DNA from: Bugulina stolonifera | Taxonomy: Eukaryota; Bryozoa; Gymnolaemata; Cheilostomatida; Bugulidae | Length of the DNA: 64,000 bases | Direction of reading: 5' to 3' | Assembly (NCBI GenBank): GCA_935421135.1 | Contig: OW285194.1 | Location: forward strand, 13,911,376-13,975,375 | Part shown: positions 62,936 to 64,000 of the stretch, piece by piece | Layout of the letters: each line of letters begins with the position of its first letter | Position numbering within the stretch: position 1 is the stretch's first letter | Notes under the pieces: generated by a model | Databases searched by the model: none | Told to the model about the DNA's origin: nothing | Seen by the model: the letters and a program-made list of their open reading frames with translations, nothing else | Made by a program: the position numbers and the translations under genes

Positions 62936-63815
62936 ATGATGATACAAGAGCTTATCGCAGTTGTCGCTGTAGCATGGATTGTGATACCGATTCTCTTAAA
63001 GTGAGTATATCTAACTAGTTTGTATCATTTGCTCTTCTATACATTTGTCTATTGTGGTGAGTATGGTCCTGAGTGAATAAATAATTACACTCACAATTAC
63101 ATACCTAATTCATAACTGGCGCATGCTTTTACTTGAATCATTCACCTGTATAGTTTAATTACTTATCAGTACCTACTCTTGTCCTAAGGTTTGATGTACA
63201 CAATGAGTAATATCTGACTCACCTTGTTGAGCTAATTAACTGACTGTTAGTACAGTAGTGTAATCCTATTATTTATCTAGCATCTGAATGCTAGATCACC
63301 CTATGATCATAGAAATCCCATCCATTTGGGTAGTGTTACTGCCAACTAATAACAAGGGTCAGCTTTAGAAATTTATTAATTCAATTTTAGCAACTATTTG
63401 AAAGAATTTCTTAAACTGAAATTGACGTCATCCCACTTAGTCCAGATTTATTACAAGTAAAATGTGGTGTCGAGAGAGATTACTCCGATTTAACGGTTTA
63501 TTCTGCTAGCATTAGATTAGTCAATCTCACTTTATTATATTACAGAGCTGAACAAAATTTAAACTGGATAGAAACAACCGAGTACCTTTTATCATTTACT
63601 GAGAGGTACCATACTTAGGCACATGTAGCCCTATGATATGATATAGGCTAACTTATGGGCTAGTAAAACGATGTATTTGTTTTGTTTGCACAGACTAACA
63701 GTGTTTAGACCTGCCAGATGTAACAGTAAGAAAAGACTGGATGGTAAAACAGTGCTTATAACTGGGGCCAATACTGGCCTAGGTAAAGTTACTGCATCGG
63801 ATTTGGCATCCAGAG
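62936..63815 (+). CDS. Membrane-anchored short-chain dehydrogenase, RDH11-14-like (5' part)
   Basis: Three exons: 62936-63000, 63546-63605 and 63694-63815, phases 2, 2 and 1, with GTGAGT, GTACC and GTGAG donors. The protein begins MMIQELIAVVAVAWIVIPIL, a single hydrophobic segment that should act as an N-terminal membrane anchor. Then come KAEQNLNWIETTEYLLSFTE and RLTVFRPARCNSKKRLDGKT, followed by VLITGANTGLGKVTASDLAS. TGANTGLG is the TGxxxGxG dinucleotide-binding motif of classical short-chain dehydrogenases. An N-terminal anchor plus TGANTGLGK(E/V) is typical of retinol dehydrogenases RDH11-14, which reduce or oxidise retinoids with NADP(H) on ER or mitochondrial membranes. The catalytic YxxxK lies beyond the right edge, so the substrate is not known. 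The gene is head-to-head with the kinesin, about 5.2 kb apart. A likely 5'-UTR splice acceptor (TTCTCTTTTAG) lies just upstream of the ATG. Confidence 0.85.
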
Positions 63816-64000
63816 GTGAGGTTGTAGTTTGCCGTCTGCATTGTGTATACGTAGATGCAGCAGAATCCTTCAGCATTTCTATAAAACTTTCATTTTATTT
63901 TACATTGAAGATGTGAAATAAAACATAGTTACTTTTCATAATGTTTTAAGGATGAAAACGGCATCACAAGACTAGTGTGTTTTACTAAATCCCTGCTAAT

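Overview
This is eukaryotic, animal-type DNA. It is AT-rich, has many short GT-AG introns, carries several classes of DNA transposon, and contains tandem-repeat arrays. Gene content (a kinesin-3 with an FHA domain, and a retinol-dehydrogenase-like short-chain dehydrogenase) points to an invertebrate metazoan. I cannot name the phylum from the sequence alone.

About 90% of the window is one gene on the minus strand. Its start codon is at 57742 and it runs off the left edge. I could chain about 67 exons with GT/AG borders; reading phase agrees at nearly every junction and two joins are uncertain. The chain gives roughly 3,690 codons with the 3' end still missing. The N-terminus (57.7-44.9 kb) is a kinesin motor of the KIF16B/STARD9 branch of kinesin-3. 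It is followed by an FHA domain (44.5-43.9 kb), a Glu/Arg-rich coiled coil (40.4-34.6 kb), and a very long Ser/Thr/acidic, mostly disordered tail (34.1 kb to position 1). The tail holds twin lysine/arginine clusters and scattered TQT-type motifs.

The introns hold mobile and repetitive DNA. At 18338-24336 there is an apparently intact two-gene PIF/Harbinger transposon, with terminal inverted repeats, a TAT target duplication, a 371-codon DDE transposase and a 370-codon AT-hook/Myb-SANT-like partner. A 641-bp hAT-type miniature element with a perfect 8-bp duplication lies at 5650-6290. A 1.44-kb TTAA-flanked inverted-repeat element lies at 30376-31815. Many short tandem arrays sit unusually close to 5' splice sites of the kinesin gene.

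From 57.8 to 62.9 kb is intergenic DNA with decayed LINE fragments and LTR-like retroelement pieces. At 62936 a plus-strand gene starts for a membrane-anchored short-chain dehydrogenase resembling RDH11-14; its first three exons are present and the rest lies beyond the right edge. The kinesin and dehydrogenase genes are therefore head-to-head.
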